Source: Rhizobium sp. RU33A
Lineage (GTDB): Bacteria; Pseudomonadota; Alphaproteobacteria; Rhizobiales; Rhizobiaceae
Assembly (NCBI RefSeq): GCF_900156055.1
Contig: NZ_FTMQ01000002.1
Coordinates: forward strand, 868,001-932,000
Length of the DNA stretch: 64,000 bases
Direction of reading: 5' to 3'
Translations under genes and position numbers: made by a program
The notes under the pieces: generated by a model
Told to the model about the DNA's origin: nothing
What the model saw: the letters and a program-made list of their open reading frames with translations, nothing else
The model's database searches: none
Shown: piece after piece, positions 1 to 10,259 of the stretch
How positions within the stretch are numbered: the stretch's first letter is position 1
Layout of the letters: each line of letters starts with the position of its first letter

Positions 1-73
1 CCGCTTCGACTTTCTGGCAACCATCTGCGTCATCGGCGGCAGCGCGCTGCTCATCTTTTCCAAGGGGGCGTGA
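1..73 (+). CDS. YdcZ/DUF606-type membrane transporter, C-terminal end only
   Basis: Only the last 23 codons are inside the window (frame begins at base 2, TGA at 71-73). The visible tail is a hydrophobic segment ending in SALLIFSKGA, as expected for the last membrane helix of a small DMT-superfamily protein. The stop codon is directly followed by the ATG of another YdcZ-type gene, and tandem YdcZ-type genes are common, so I infer this is the first member of such a pair. The identity rests mostly on the neighbour. Confidence 0.55.
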   Translation, partial: RFDFLATICVIGGSALLIFSKGA

Positions 74-496
74 ATGCTGGGCGCTGTTCTCATCGCACTC
101 GCAGGCGGTGCTGCCGTCGGCATGAGCCGGTCGATCAACGGGCGGCTGACCATGGACCGCGGCGCGTTTACGGCGTCTGCCTGGAACCACTGGGTCGGCT
201 TCCTGCTGTTGACGGTCTATGTGCTGCTTTTCCACCGCATCGGCCTGCCGCTGATCGCCGATGTCCCGGTCTTCTATCTGACGGGTGGCGTGATCGGTGC
301 CTGTTTCGTGGTCATCAGCTCCTATGTCTTTCCGCGGATCGGGGCTGCCCGCTCGGGGCTTCTGATCATAGGCGGGCAGATGATCACCGGCTTGATCATC
401 GATCTGGCGCGCGGAACGGCTGAGTTTCACATCGGCCAGCCGGCCGGTGTGGCATTGATCCTTCTCGGCATCTATCTCACCCGCTACACGCGCTGA
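74..496 (+). CDS. DMT-superfamily transporter, YdcZ/DUF606 family
   Basis: A 140-residue, almost entirely hydrophobic inner-membrane protein with about five predicted helices (roughly 1-20, 36-56, 68-88, 95-113 and 121-137). The opening Gly/Ala-rich helix followed by a MSRSINGRL-like loop is typical of the YdcZ (DUF606) half-size family, whose members usually work as paired small subunits; the substrate is not known. Its ATG abuts the TGA of the preceding partial gene with no spacer, so the two are translationally coupled. The family call is good; transport function is inferred from the family. Confidence 0.75.
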   Translation: MLGAVLIALAGGAAVGMSRSINGRLTMDRGAFTASAWNHWVGFLLLTVYVLLFHRIGLPLIADVPVFYLTGGVIGACFVVISSYVFPRIGAARSGLLIIGGQMITGLIIDLARGTAEFHIGQPAGVALILLGIYLTRYTR

Positions 497-621
497 CGGC
501 GAGCGCCTTTCCCGCCGCATGCGCGGGGAGGCGGCGGCGCGATTGCGCCTGACCAAATTGTAATGGTCGAGATGACGTTTGAGGCTTTGCCCTCCCGGGC
601 AATCGGCCTATATCGCTTTTC

Positions 622-2493
622 ATGTTTCAATCTGTCGCCCGCCTCTTCGAAAACTGGCTCGATCCCTTCGCCCGATCGGACAATCTGCGTCCACCGGAAA
701 AGATCTGGGCCTTCGTCTGGTTCTATGTCAGCCAGGCGAAGATGGCTTTCTTCCTGATGGCGATCTTCGGCGGTGCCGTGGCCATGCTCGAAGCCGGCCT
801 GTTCTGGTTCGTCGGACGGCTTGTCGATCTGCTCGACAGCGTGCCGAAGGATGCCGGCTGGGACGGGCTGATTGCCGCGCATGGCGGCGAGTTGCTGGCG
901 ATGGCGCTGATCGTGCTCATCGGTCGCTTCATCGTCGTGACGGTCGGCGCGCTGGTCGAAGAACAGGTGATCGTCCTCAACTTCTTCAACTTGGTGCGCT
1001 GGCAGGCACATGCGCATGTAGCGCGTCAGTCGCTTTCCTTCTTCCAGAACGATTTTGCCGGGCGCATCGTCACCAAGGTCTGGTCGGCGGGGCAATCGAC
1101 CGGTGATCTGCTGACGTCGCTGCTGCAGGTCGTCTGGTTCATGGTGATCTATACCATTTCGACCATGGCGCTGGTTGCACAACTCGACTGGCGGCTGGCG
1201 GCGATCATTGGCGCCTGGGTGGCGATCTTCCTGTTGCTGGCGCGGTATTTCGTGCCGAAGATCAGGCATCATGCACGGGAGACGGCGGAGGCATCGTCGA
1301 TGCTGAACGGCCGTCTGGTTGATAGCTATTCGAACATCCAGACCCTGAAGCTTTTTGCCCGCGAGCGGCAGAACGACCATTATATCCGCGCCGGTTTCGA
1401 CCGGTTCCAGGATACGCTGCGCCCCTTCGCACGGTTGCTCACCGGCGTGCGGGCTTCGCTTGCGATCCTGTCCGGTTTCATGATCCTGATGGTGGCGCTT
1501 CTGTCCGTCGATCTCTGGTTTTCCGGGGCGGTGACCGCAGGTGGCGTCGCCTTCACGCTCGGCCTCGTGCTGCGCCTCAACATGCTGCTCGGCCGGATGA
1601 TGACGCAGCTCAACGGCATCATGCGCAATATCGGCACGATCCAGAATTCGGCCGAACTGGTGGCAAAACCCATCGGGCTTACCGACAAGCCGGATGCGGC
1701 GAAACTTCAGGTGAAGTCGCCGGAGATCCGCTTCAAAGACGTGACGTTTCATTATGGCCGCAAGACCGGTGCGATCGACAATCTGACGCTGACCATTGAG
1801 CCCGGCGAGAAGGTCGGCATCGTCGGACGCTCAGGCGCGGGCAAGTCGACGCTGGTCAATCTGCTCCTGCGTTTCTACGACCTGGAAGGTGGCCTTATCC
1901 TGATCGATGGACAGGATATCTCGACCGTGACTCAAGAGAGCCTGCGCTCGCAGATCGGCATGGTGACCCAGGATACGGCGCTTCTGCACCGCTCCATCCG
2001 CGACAACATTCTCTTCGGTCGCGAGGATGCCAGTGATGAGATGCTTTTGAAGGCCGCCGAGCGGGCCGAAGCACTCGACTTCATCCAGCGGCTGGAAGAT
2101 CAGCGTGGGCGCAAGGGTTTCGACGCCCATGTCGGCGAACGCGGTGTGAAGCTCTCCGGCGGCCAGCGGCAGCGCATCGCGATTGCCCGCGTGATGCTGA
2201 AGGATGCACCGATCCTGGTGCTGGATGAGGCGACGTCTGCGCTGGACTCGGAAGTGGAGGCGGCGATCCAGTCCAATCTCGATCGGCTGATGCAGGGCAA
2301 GACCGTGCTGGCGATCGCCCACCGTCTGTCGACGATCGCGGCGCTCGATCGTCTGGTGGTCATGGACAAGGGCCGCATCATCGAGCAGGGAACGCATCAG
2401 GAGCTGGTGGCGCTAGGTGGGCTCTATTCCGAGCTCTGGGCGCGGCAATCGGGCGGATTCCTCGACGCGCGCAACGAGCCTGTCCCGGCGTAA
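622..2493 (+). CDS. ABC transporter, fused permease and ATP-binding protein (exporter type)
   Basis: A 623-residue half-transporter with an N-terminal six-helix membrane domain (about residues 30-340) and a C-terminal nucleotide-binding domain. The ATPase shows Walker A GRSGAGKST near residue 402, a Q-loop (MVTQDTALL), the signature LSGGQRQR near 510, Walker B ILVLDEATSALD near 530 and the switch histidine in AIAHRLST. The architecture is that of MsbA/multidrug-type exporters, which act as dimers moving lipids, drugs or peptides outward; the substrate cannot be told. The ATG at 622 has no clear Shine-Dalgarno sequence. It appears to be a single-gene unit. Confidence 0.9.
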   Translation: MFQSVARLFENWLDPFARSDNLRPPEKIWAFVWFYVSQAKMAFFLMAIFGGAVAMLEAGLFWFVGRLVDLLDSVPKDAGWDGLIAAHGGELLAMALIVLIGRFIVVTVGALVEEQVIVLNFFNLVRWQAHAHVARQSLSFFQNDFAGRIVTKVWSAGQSTGDLLTSLLQVVWFMVIYTISTMALVAQLDWRLAAIIGAWVAIFLLLARYFVPKIRHHARETAEASSMLNGRLVDSYSNIQTLKLFARERQNDHYIRAGFDRFQDTLRPFARLLTGVRASLAILSGFMILMVALLSVDLWFSGAVTAGGVAFTLGLVLRLNMLLGRMMTQLNGIMRNIGTIQNSAELVAKPIGLTDKPDAAKLQVKSPEIRFKDVTFHYGRKTGAIDNLTLTIEPGEKVGIVGRSGAGKSTLVNLLLRFYDLEGGLILIDGQDISTVTQESLRSQIGMVTQDTALLHRSIRDNILFGREDASDEMLLKAAERAEALDFIQRLEDQRGRKGFDAHVGERGVKLSGGQRQRIAIARVMLKDAPILVLDEATSALDSEVEAAIQSNLDRLMQGKTVLAIAHRLSTIAALDRLVVMDKGRIIEQGTHQELVALGGLYSELWARQSGGFLDARNEPVPA

Positions 2494-2764
2494 GGGGCGG
2501 TCGTCCTTGACGCGTTCACTCAAACGATTGCATTGCTTGATAAACAGCCTCTCACACTTGCGTTAAATCAAGCTTTTGGGGATGGTATCCTGGAAATCCG
2601 CGACAACGTGGCTCCTTGCCTGCGGAAGACTGGACAGAATAGATTATCGGGCTTAGAACGCGCCAATCTGGCGGGGAATCTGTGGCTGCACAGTGGCCGG
2701 ATTGTGATTCCCGCTGCGGGGGCAAATGCGGTGTGTCGCAGGATTGCGAGAGGAAAAAGTGACC

Positions 2765-3343
2765 GTGAGCGAACACGAGACAACGACAGAACATGCGGGC
2801 GAGCCTACGCGCCGCGACTTTCTCTACATGGTGACCGGTATTGCCGGCGCGGTTGGTGCGGCATCGTTCGCCTGGCCGTTCATCGACCAGATGCGCCCGG
2901 ATGCATCGACGCTCGCGCTTGCTTCGATCGAAGTGGACGTGTCTGCGCTTGAGCCGGGCATGTCGCTGACCGTTAAATGGCGCGGCAAGCCGGTCTTCAT
3001 CCGCAACCGTACCGAACAAGAAGTCGCGGAAGCCAACGGCGTTGCGCTTGCTGACCTCAAGGATCCGATTGCCCGCAACGACAACGTCGATGCGACAGCT
3101 GAAGCGACCGACCTTGCGCGATCAGCCGGCGAAGGCAAGGAAAACTGGATCGTCATGATCGGCTCCTGCACCCATCTGGGCTGCGTGCCGCTTGGCCAGG
3201 CTGGTGATTTCGGTGGCTGGTTCTGTCCCTGCCACGGCTCGCACTACGATACCGCGGGCCGTATTCGCAAGGGTCCTGCGCCAACGAACCTTCCGGTGCC
3301 GACCTTCGCATTTACATCCGACACTGTCATCACGATCGGCTGA
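2765..3343 (+). CDS. petA: Ubiquinol-cytochrome c reductase iron-sulfur subunit (Rieske protein)
   Basis: The Rieske [2Fe-2S] subunit of the cytochrome bc1 complex, taking electrons from ubiquinol to cytochrome c1 on the periplasmic side. Cluster ligands are visible as C135/H137 in SCTHLGC and C154/H157 in CPCHGSH, with C140 and C156 as the structural disulfide. The N-terminus has a Tat-type anchor ([19 protein letters not shown]). I chose the GTG at 2765, giving MSEHE..., with GAGAGGA 10 bases upstream; a second in-frame GTG at 2759 sits closer to the same site. First gene of petABC, 14 bases before petB. Confidence 0.96.
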   Translation: MSEHETTTEHAGEPTRRDFLYMVTGIAGAVGAASFAWPFIDQMRPDASTLALASIEVDVSALEPGMSLTVKWRGKPVFIRNRTEQEVAEANGVALADLKDPIARNDNVDATAEATDLARSAGEGKENWIVMIGSCTHLGCVPLGQAGDFGGWFCPCHGSHYDTAGRIRKGPAPTNLPVPTFAFTSDTVITIG

Positions 3344-3357
3344 GGGGATAAGACACA

Positions 3358-4626
3358 ATGAGTGGCCATTCGAGTTACCAGCCGTCCACCGGCGTCGAGA
3401 AGTGGATCGATGCGCGCCTGCCGCTGCCGCGTCTGATGTATGACAGCTTCGTTTCCTACCCGGTTCCGCGCAATCTGAACTATGCCTATACCTTCGGTGG
3501 CATGCTCACCGTGATGCTGGTCGTGCAGATCCTGACCGGTGTCGTGCTTGCCATGCATTATGCTGCTGAGACGACCGTCGCCTTCAACTCGGTCGAGAAG
3601 ATCATGCGCGACGTCAACAACGGCTGGCTGTTGCGCTACATGCATGCCAACGGCGCATCGTTCTTCTTCATCGCCGTCTACCTGCATATCGCCCGTGGTC
3701 TGTACTACGGCTCCTACAAGGCGCCGCGCGAAATCCTCTGGATCCTGGGCGTGGTGATCTTCCTGCTGATGATGGCAACCGCCTTCATGGGTTACGTCCT
3801 TCCCTGGGGTCAGATGTCCTTCTGGGGTGCGACCGTTATCACCGGCTTCTTTACCGCTTTCCCGTTTATCGGCGAAACCGTTCAGCAGTTCCTGCTCGGC
3901 GGCTTTGCGGTGGATAATCCGACGCTGAACCGCTTCTTCGCGCTGCATTACCTGCTGCCGTTCATGATCGCTGGTGTGGTCATCCTGCACGTCTGGGCAC
4001 TGCATGTCACCGGTCAGACCAACCCGACCGGCGTCGAAGTCAAGTCTAAGACAGATACCGTTCCCTTCACGCCCTATGCGACGCTGAAGGATGCACTCGG
4101 CCTCTCGGTCTTCCTGCTCGTATTTGCCTACTTCGTCTTCTACATGCCGAACTATCTCGGCCATCCGGACAACTATATCCCGGCTGACTCGCTGAAGACG
4201 CCGGCCCACATCGTTCCGGAATGGTACTTCCTGCCGTTCTACGCGATGCTGCGTGCGATCACATTCGACATCCTGTTCATCGACTCGAAGCTCGGCGGCG
4301 TTCTGGTGATGTTCGGTGCGATCATCGTCTTGTTCTTCTTGCCCTGGCTGGATACGTCCAAGGTTCGTTCGGCCGTCTACCGTCCCTGGTACAAGCTGTT
4401 CTACTGGCTATTCGTTGCCAACTCGATCCTGCTTGGCTGGCTCGGTGCAATGCCGGCGGAAGGCATCTATGTGATCCTGTCGCAGGCCGGTACCGCCTAC
4501 TACTTCGGCTTCTTCCTCGTGATCATGCCACTGCTCGGCCTGTTCGAGACGCCACGGCGCATCCCGAACTCGATCACCGAAGCGGTACTTGAAAAGAGCG
4601 GCAAGTCCGCCGCCGCACAAGCCTGA
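3358..4626 (+). CDS. petB: Cytochrome b of the bc1 complex
   Basis: A 422-residue membrane protein carrying the two b hemes and the quinol-oxidising and quinone-reducing sites. Paired heme-ligand histidines are seen in helices B and D ([10 protein letters not shown] and [16 protein letters not shown] and [10 protein letters not shown]), and the Qo-site motif appears as [12 protein letters not shown]. Length and helix pattern match bacterial cytochrome b with eight helices. It lies between petA and petC (21 bases to petC) and is certainly cotranscribed with them. Confidence 0.97.
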   Translation: MSGHSSYQPSTGVEKWIDARLPLPRLMYDSFVSYPVPRNLNYAYTFGGMLTVMLVVQILTGVVLAMHYAAETTVAFNSVEKIMRDVNNGWLLRYMHANGASFFFIAVYLHIARGLYYGSYKAPREILWILGVVIFLLMMATAFMGYVLPWGQMSFWGATVITGFFTAFPFIGETVQQFLLGGFAVDNPTLNRFFALHYLLPFMIAGVVILHVWALHVTGQTNPTGVEVKSKTDTVPFTPYATLKDALGLSVFLLVFAYFVFYMPNYLGHPDNYIPADSLKTPAHIVPEWYFLPFYAMLRAITFDILFIDSKLGGVLVMFGAIIVLFFLPWLDTSKVRSAVYRPWYKLFYWLFVANSILLGWLGAMPAEGIYVILSQAGTAYYFGFFLVIMPLLGLFETPRRIPNSITEAVLEKSGKSAAAQA

Positions 4627-4647
4627 GCACGTGAGAGGACTATAACA

Positions 4648-5523
4648 ATGAAAAAGCTTGTCACGAGCATCGCTCTGATCGCAGCCATGGCCGGTTTTTC
4701 CGGCCAGGCCATTGCGGCGGAAGGTGGCGATCTGGCCGAAATGACGCATCATGCGGCCCAGACCGGTCACTATCCGATCCTGAAGCCCGAGCAGATGGAC
4801 TGGTCCTTTGCCGGCCCCTTCGGAAAGTATGACAAGGGTCAGCTTCAGCGCGGCCTGAAGGTCTACACCGAGGTCTGCTCCGCCTGTCACTCGATGGAGC
4901 TTGTCGCTTTCCGCACGCTGGAAGACCTCGGTTACTCGGAAGCCCAGGTAAAGGCGTTTGCCGCAAACTACGAGGTCGAAGACGGTCCTAACGCCGACGG
5001 CGAAATGTTCATGCGCACCGCCGTTGCTTCCGACCACTTCCCGTCGCCTTTCCCGAACAAGGAAGCGGCAGCGGCGGCTATGGGTGGTGCGGCTCCGCCG
5101 GACTTCTCGCTGATCGCCAAGGCCCGCGGTGTGACCCGCGGCTTCCCGACATTCGTCTTCGACATCTTCACCCAGTACCAGCAGGGCGGTTCGGATTATA
5201 TCCACGCGCTTCTGACCGGCTACCAGGATCCGCCGGAAGGTATTGAAGTTGCCGATGGCACCTACTTCAACCCTTACTTCATTGCCGGCCAGTCGCTTGC
5301 GATGGCGCCGCCGCTCTCCGACGGCCAGGTGACCTATGATGACGGTTCGCCGGAAACGATGGAGCAGTATTCGCTCGACGTGTCTGCCTTCCTGATGTGG
5401 GCTGCGGAGCCGCATCTGGAAGACCGCAAGCGCATGGGCTTCATGGTGATGGTGTTCCTCGCGATCTTTACCGCGCTGATCTACCTGACGAAGAAGTCGG
5501 TCTACTCAAAGAAAGAACACTGA
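4648..5523 (+). CDS. petC: Cytochrome c1 of the bc1 complex
   Basis: A 291-residue periplasmic c-type cytochrome with a cleavable signal peptide (ending near GQAIAAEGG), a CSACH heme-attachment motif at residues 77-81 and a C-terminal membrane anchor (FMVMVFLAIFTALIYL). It receives electrons from the Rieske protein and passes them to cytochrome c. Shine-Dalgarno AGAGGA precedes the ATG. Unlike the fused fbcH form of Bradyrhizobium, cytochromes b and c1 are separate genes here. Last gene of petABC, followed by a strong terminator. Confidence 0.97.
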   Translation: MKKLVTSIALIAAMAGFSGQAIAAEGGDLAEMTHHAAQTGHYPILKPEQMDWSFAGPFGKYDKGQLQRGLKVYTEVCSACHSMELVAFRTLEDLGYSEAQVKAFAANYEVEDGPNADGEMFMRTAVASDHFPSPFPNKEAAAAAMGGAAPPDFSLIAKARGVTRGFPTFVFDIFTQYQQGGSDYIHALLTGYQDPPEGIEVADGTYFNPYFIAGQSLAMAPPLSDGQVTYDDGSPETMEQYSLDVSAFLMWAAEPHLEDRKRMGFMVMVFLAIFTALIYLTKKSVYSKKEH

Positions 5524-5550
5524 TCGTTAGCGATCACGTTTGACGAAAAA

Positions 5551-5574
5551 GGCGGTCTTCGGGCCGCCTTTTTT
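5551..5574 (+). terminator. Rho-independent terminator of petABC
   Basis: A 7-bp stem (GGCGGTC/GGCCGCC, one G-U pair) closes on a UUCG tetraloop and is followed by six T residues, 27 bases after the petC stop codon. Confidence 0.88.
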
Positions 5575-5641
5575 GTTGGGGGGCTATGCCAATCTTGGTA
5601 AGGTCCCGCGAAATTTCCTCCCGTCACACTCCGGATGCCCC

Positions 5642-6184
5642 ATGACCAAGATCGCCCACGAACTCGCCACAGCCATCCGCTCCATTCCGGACTATCCGAA
5701 GCCCGGGATCATCTTCCGCGACATCACCACGCTGCTCGGCGACGCGCGGGCGTTTCGTCGCGCCGTCGATGAGCTGGTGCAGCCCTATGTGGGGCTGAAG
5801 GTCGACAAGATTGCCGGCATGGAGGCGCGTGGCTTCATTCTCGGGGGCGCGGTCGCGCACCAGCTCTCGGCTGGCTTCGTGCCGATCCGCAAGAAGGGCA
5901 AGCTGCCGCACGAGACCGTACGGATCGCCTACAGCTTGGAATACGGCGTCGACGAGATGGAAATCCATATGGATGCCGTGAAGCCCGGCGAGAAGGTGAT
6001 CCTGGTGGATGACCTGATTGCGACTGGCGGGACGGCCGTCGGCGCGGTTCAGCTGTTGCGGCAGATCGGTGCCGATGTCGTGTCGGCCTGCTTCGTCATC
6101 GACCTGCCGGAGCTTGGTGGCCGCAAGAAGCTCGAGGCGCTCGGCGTCGAGGTGCGTACGCTCGTCGAATTCGAGGGGCACTGA
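5642..6184 (+). CDS. apt: Adenine phosphoribosyltransferase
   Basis: A 180-residue purine-salvage enzyme making AMP from adenine and PRPP in the cytoplasm. The PRPP-binding motif [13 protein letters not shown] (about 119-131) and the N-terminal [16 protein letters not shown] block are diagnostic. The frame is open further upstream into the petC terminator, but ATG 5642 gives the family-typical N-terminus and length. It has its own transcription start by inference because a terminator separates it from petC. Confidence 0.95.
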   Translation: MTKIAHELATAIRSIPDYPKPGIIFRDITTLLGDARAFRRAVDELVQPYVGLKVDKIAGMEARGFILGGAVAHQLSAGFVPIRKKGKLPHETVRIAYSLEYGVDEMEIHMDAVKPGEKVILVDDLIATGGTAVGAVQLLRQIGADVVSACFVIDLPELGGRKKLEALGVEVRTLVEFEGH

Positions 6185-6200
6185 ACCCCTCGACAGTGTC

Positions 6201-6677
6201 TCAAACGGCCAGCGCTTTGGCGATGTCGTCGGCAAGCTCCGACGGCGCCGTGCGCGGCGAATAGCGGGCAATCGGTTGGCCATCGCGGCCAATGAGGAAC
6301 TTGGCGAAGTTCCAGCCGATCTCGCTGCCCTGTTCTGCGCCCGGGGTTTCTGCCTTCAGAAAGGCGTAGAGCGGATGGGTACCTGCGCCGTTCACCTCGA
6401 TCTTGGCGAAAAGCGGGAAGGTGACGGCGAACTGGGTTTCGCAGAAGAGCGCGATTTCCCTTTCCGTGCCGGGCTCCTGGGCGCCGAACTGGTTGCAGGG
6501 GAAGCCGAGCACGACGAGATCGGGATTGGCCTTGTGAAGCGCTTCCAAGCCCTCGTATTGGGGCGTCAGGCCGCAGGCGCTCGCGGTGTTGACGATCAAG
6601 AGCACCTTGCCTGCGTAGTCCTGCAGGCTGCGCTCGGTGCCATCAATGGCGGTCATGGTGAAGTCGTAGACGCTCAT
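6201..6677 (-). CDS. Glutathione peroxidase family thiol peroxidase
   Basis: A 158-residue cytoplasmic peroxidase reducing hydroperoxides with glutathione or thioredoxin. The catalytic tetrad is visible: Cys35 in NTASACGLTPQY, Gln63 in GFPCNQFG, and Trp122-Asn123 in IGWNFAKF. It uses cysteine, not selenocysteine. Position 34, usually Gln or Lys in this motif, is Ala, a small departure. The start codon overlaps the stop of the upstream maoC gene by four bases, so it is the last gene of a translationally coupled three-gene operon. Confidence 0.9.
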   Translation of the reverse strand: MSVYDFTMTAIDGTERSLQDYAGKVLLIVNTASACGLTPQYEGLEALHKANPDLVVLGFPCNQFGAQEPGTEREIALFCETQFAVTFPLFAKIEVNGAGTHPLYAFLKAETPGAEQGSEIGWNFAKFLIGRDGQPIARYSPRTAPSELADDIAKALAV

Positions 6678-7162
6678 GCGGCTTGCTCCTCGTCGGGGAA
6701 GAATTCGATCAGATTGCTCTTGAAGCGCAGCACGGTTTCGCCGTGCTGGTTGACGCCTTCCGAGAGGGCGGAGTTCAGCATGTAGCGGCGCTTGCCGCTG
6801 ACCGTGCGACTGTCGATCGGCGTCATGAAGAAAGTGATGGTGTCGCCGACATAGACGGGCTTCAACCATTGCAGTTCGGAAAAGCCGGGCGAGGGGCCAA
6901 TCCGTGGCGGCTCCAGGCCTGCAGCCTTCAGCCGCTTCATCTCGCGGCCGGTAAAGCCGATGAAGCTCTTCATCCAGGTGGCGCAGGTGTGCCAGCCGGA
7001 CGCACAGAGCGCACCGAAAACGTAGTCCTTCGCCGCCTCCGGATCGATGTGGAAGGGCTGCGGATCGAATTTCTCGGCGAAGCGGATGATGTCTTCGGTG
7101 GTGAAGGTGACCGAGCCGAGTTCAAGGCGGGTGCCTGCGGGATAGAGATCGAACATCTTCAT
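6674..7162 (-). CDS. MaoC family dehydratase (hot-dog fold)
   Basis: A 162-residue MaoC-like protein; family members hydrate enoyl-CoA thioesters. The hydratase core is visible as EKFDPQPFHIDPEAA followed by GALCASGWHTCATWMK, containing the catalytic Asp and His. It overlaps its paralogue upstream by four bases (ATGA) and glutathione peroxidase downstream by four bases. Two adjacent MaoC proteins may form a heterodimer, which is inference. No particular CoA substrate can be named. Confidence 0.85.
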   Translation of the reverse strand: MKMFDLYPAGTRLELGSVTFTTEDIIRFAEKFDPQPFHIDPEAAKDYVFGALCASGWHTCATWMKSFIGFTGREMKRLKAAGLEPPRIGPSPGFSELQWLKPVYVGDTITFFMTPIDSRTVSGKRRYMLNSALSEGVNQHGETVLRFKSNLIEFFPDEEQAA

Positions 7163-7629
7163 GCCGGCATCTCCGCGCTCTCGCGGCGGCGAACCATGAC
7201 CGCATTCCGAGCCTTCAGCACCAGTTCGCCACGCTGGTTGTGGAGTTCATGGCCGAAGGTGACGATGCCGAGATGGGGGCGGGAGCGCATGACCCTCACT
7301 TCCTCCACGACCGATTGCCCTGACAGTGTGTCGCCGGCGAGCACGGGCTTGCGCCACTGCATGAACTCGATGCCGGGTGCGCCTTCGGACGCGGCTTTCA
7401 GGACGTAAGCGTCGATCATCAGGCGCATGAATAGGCTGGATGTGTGCCAGCCAGAGGCGGAGAGGCCCCCGAGAATGCTTGCCTTGCCGGCTTCTTCCGA
7501 GAGATGCATGGGCTGCGGATCGAATTCGCGGGCGAATTCGATGATCTCTTCGGCTGTCACGAGACGCGGCCCGAGCGCAAAGCTTCGACCCTCCGTGAAG
7601 TCCTCGTAGTGAAGCCTGTCATCCTGCAT
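7159..7629 (-). CDS. MaoC family dehydratase, second copy
   Basis: A 156-residue paralogue of the gene just downstream, sharing the EFDPQPMHLSEEAG and GLSASGWHTSSLFMRL core (Asp and His catalytic pair). First gene of the maoC-maoC-gpx operon, linked by ATGA overlaps. In related rhizobia a maoC gene typically follows ychF; here ychF is nearby but separated by the Crp/DUF2892 pair. Confidence 0.85.
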   Translation of the reverse strand: MQDDRLHYEDFTEGRSFALGPRLVTAEEIIEFAREFDPQPMHLSEEAGKASILGGLSASGWHTSSLFMRLMIDAYVLKAASEGAPGIEFMQWRKPVLAGDTLSGQSVVEEVRVMRSRPHLGIVTFGHELHNQRGELVLKARNAVMVRRRESAEMPA

Positions 7630-7696
7630 GCGTCGTCTTCTCCCTTCCCTGTTCGGTGTTATCTATGGTTCATAAGGGGGAATCGGGAGGTGGTCC

Positions 7697-8359
7697 ATGG
7701 CGGGCTGGGCGGAACAGGCGAGCTTTCTGGCGGAGATCGATCCGGATGCGCGGCGGGCGCTGGAGACGCTGAAGCCGATGCACGTGCCTGCGCGCACAAC
7801 GCTGTTCCGGCCGGGGGATGCCGCGCAGAGCTTTGTCATTCTCTTGTACGGCCGCATCGGTGTCTATCTCACCGGCCGCAACGGGCGGGAGTTGCTGCTC
7901 TATTCCGTGACGCCGGGGGAGACCTGTGTGCAAACCACGCTCGGTGTCCTTGGCGGTGCGCCCTATTCGGGCGAGGCGGTCGCCGAGAGCGACCTCGTGG
8001 CGGTCATGGTGCCGCCTGCCATTTTCGAGACCCTGATGGCGGATTCGGTGGCGTTTCGCCATTTCGTCTTCCGAGCCTTTGCCGACCGGCTGGGAGATCT
8101 GATGTTCGTGCTGGAACAGGTGGCTTTCGTGAAGGTGGAGCAGCGGCTGGCGCATGCGCTTCTCGAGCGGGCGGACGAGGAGGGACATGTCGCTCTCACG
8201 CATCATGACCTTGCCGTCATCATCGGCACGGCACGCGAGGTGGTGTCGCGGCGGCTGGAGGCGCTCGTCTCCAAGGGTGTGGTTGCCAATGAACGCGGGC
8301 AGATCCGCATCATCAATCGTGCCGAGCTGGCCCACATGGCGCGGGCTGCGGACCGTTAA
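7697..8359 (+). CDS. Crp/Fnr family transcriptional regulator
   Basis: A 220-residue regulator with an N-terminal cyclic-nucleotide-binding-like beta-barrel (about 20-130), a long dimerisation helix and a C-terminal winged helix whose recognition helix is GTAREVVSRRLEAL (about 172-185). It has only one cysteine, so it cannot carry an Fnr-type iron-sulfur cluster, and lacks a clear cAMP-binding RTA motif; the signal is unknown. Shine-Dalgarno GGGAGG precedes ATG 7697. It is divergent from the maoC operon and directly upstream of the DUF2892 gene, a pairing suggesting local control. Confidence 0.9.
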   Translation: MAGWAEQASFLAEIDPDARRALETLKPMHVPARTTLFRPGDAAQSFVILLYGRIGVYLTGRNGRELLLYSVTPGETCVQTTLGVLGGAPYSGEAVAESDLVAVMVPPAIFETLMADSVAFRHFVFRAFADRLGDLMFVLEQVAFVKVEQRLAHALLERADEEGHVALTHHDLAVIIGTAREVVSRRLEALVSKGVVANERGQIRIINRAELAHMARAADR

Positions 8360-8449
8360 GACTTTGCAAAGCCCGTGACTAAGTCACCGACGCGGCGGCA
8401 AGTCGGCGCTAGTCTCACCCCATCGTCAAACCAACGGAGGGAAATCACC

Positions 8450-8656
8450 ATGTTTGCCAAGAATGTCGGCGGCCTCGACCGCATCCTGCGCATCGTTGCC
8501 GGCCTCGCGCTTCTGTCGCTGTTCTTTATCTATCCGGGCGCCTGGTGGCGCTACTTCACGCTGATCGGCGTCGTGCCGCTCGCGACGGGCCTGATGTCGA
8601 GCTGCCCGCTCTATTCGATCATGGGGCTCTCGACCTGCCCCGTGAAGCGGGCCTGA
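8450..8656 (+). CDS. DUF2892 small inner-membrane protein
   Basis: A 68-residue protein with two helices and the family pattern NVGGLDRILRIVAGLAL near the start and TGLMSSCPLYSIMGLSTCP at the end. DUF2892 domains also occur in the membrane part of YgaP-type rhodanese proteins. ATG 8450 is preceded by GGAGGGA. Function is unknown. It follows the Crp-type gene by 90 bases. Confidence 0.85.
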   Translation: MFAKNVGGLDRILRIVAGLALLSLFFIYPGAWWRYFTLIGVVPLATGLMSSCPLYSIMGLSTCPVKRA

Positions 8657-8678
8657 GGCTCACAGAACTCTGAAATGC

Positions 8679-8707
8679 AAAAAAAAGGCCGCGAGGGGAT
8701 CGCGGCC
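8679..8707 (-). terminator. Terminator of ychF
   Basis: An 8-bp stem (GGCCGCGA/TCGCGGCC) with a GGGGA loop is followed, on the minus strand, by eight T residues, 23 bases past the ychF stop. It can also stop reading from the DUF2892 gene on the plus strand. Confidence 0.85.
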
Positions 8708-8729
8708 TTCGTCGTTCTGATCGGTACAC

Positions 8730-9833
<1,104 letters not shown>

Positions 9834-9945
9834 GGCTCTATATACCTGCTCGGGATGGATTTTCGTTGCCCACGCCTATGGGGTATAGGAAGGGCATGGT
9901 CAAGTGTTGCGGGCCTGATGCGGCCTCTAGATCCGGAAGGAACCT

Positions 9946-10254
9946 ATGGCGAAGGATACGGTACTGACGCCGAAGACGGTGACGAAGCCCAAGGTGGAGA
10001 AGCCACGGCTCTACAAGGTGCTTCTGCACAATGACGACTATACGCCACGCGAATTCGTGACGATCGTCTTGAAGGTCGTGTTCCGGATGAGCGAGGAGAC
10101 CGGCTACCGCGTCATGATGACAGCGCACAAGTTTGGCTCGGCGGTGGTTGTCGTCTGCACGCGGGAGATCGCCGAGACGAAGGTGACGGAAGCAATGGAC
10201 CTCGCCAAGGAGGCGGGCATGCCGCTTTTGTTCACGGCGGAACCGGAGGAGTGA
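9946..10254 (+). CDS. clpS: ATP-dependent Clp protease adaptor ClpS (ClpS2-like)
   Basis: A 102-residue adaptor that delivers N-degron substrates to ClpAP. The diagnostic block YKVLLHNDDYTPREFVTIVL holds the Asn-Asp-Asp substrate pocket, and MTAHKFGSAVVVV is the ClpA-contacting region. No clpA is adjacent, unlike the usual clpS-clpA pair. Alphaproteobacteria often have two ClpS proteins, and the lone position and sequence resemble the ClpS2 type as I remember it. Shine-Dalgarno GGAAGG precedes the ATG. Confidence 0.92.
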   Translation: MAKDTVLTPKTVTKPKVEKPRLYKVLLHNDDYTPREFVTIVLKVVFRMSEETGYRVMMTAHKFGSAVVVVCTREIAETKVTEAMDLAKEAGMPLLFTAEPEE

Positions 10255-10259
10255 GGCAG

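Noticed and set aside
484..1752. 422-codon minus-strand frame opposite the ABC exporter
   Set aside because: Rich in His, Arg and Gln with no family features; a shadow of the high-GC coding strand.
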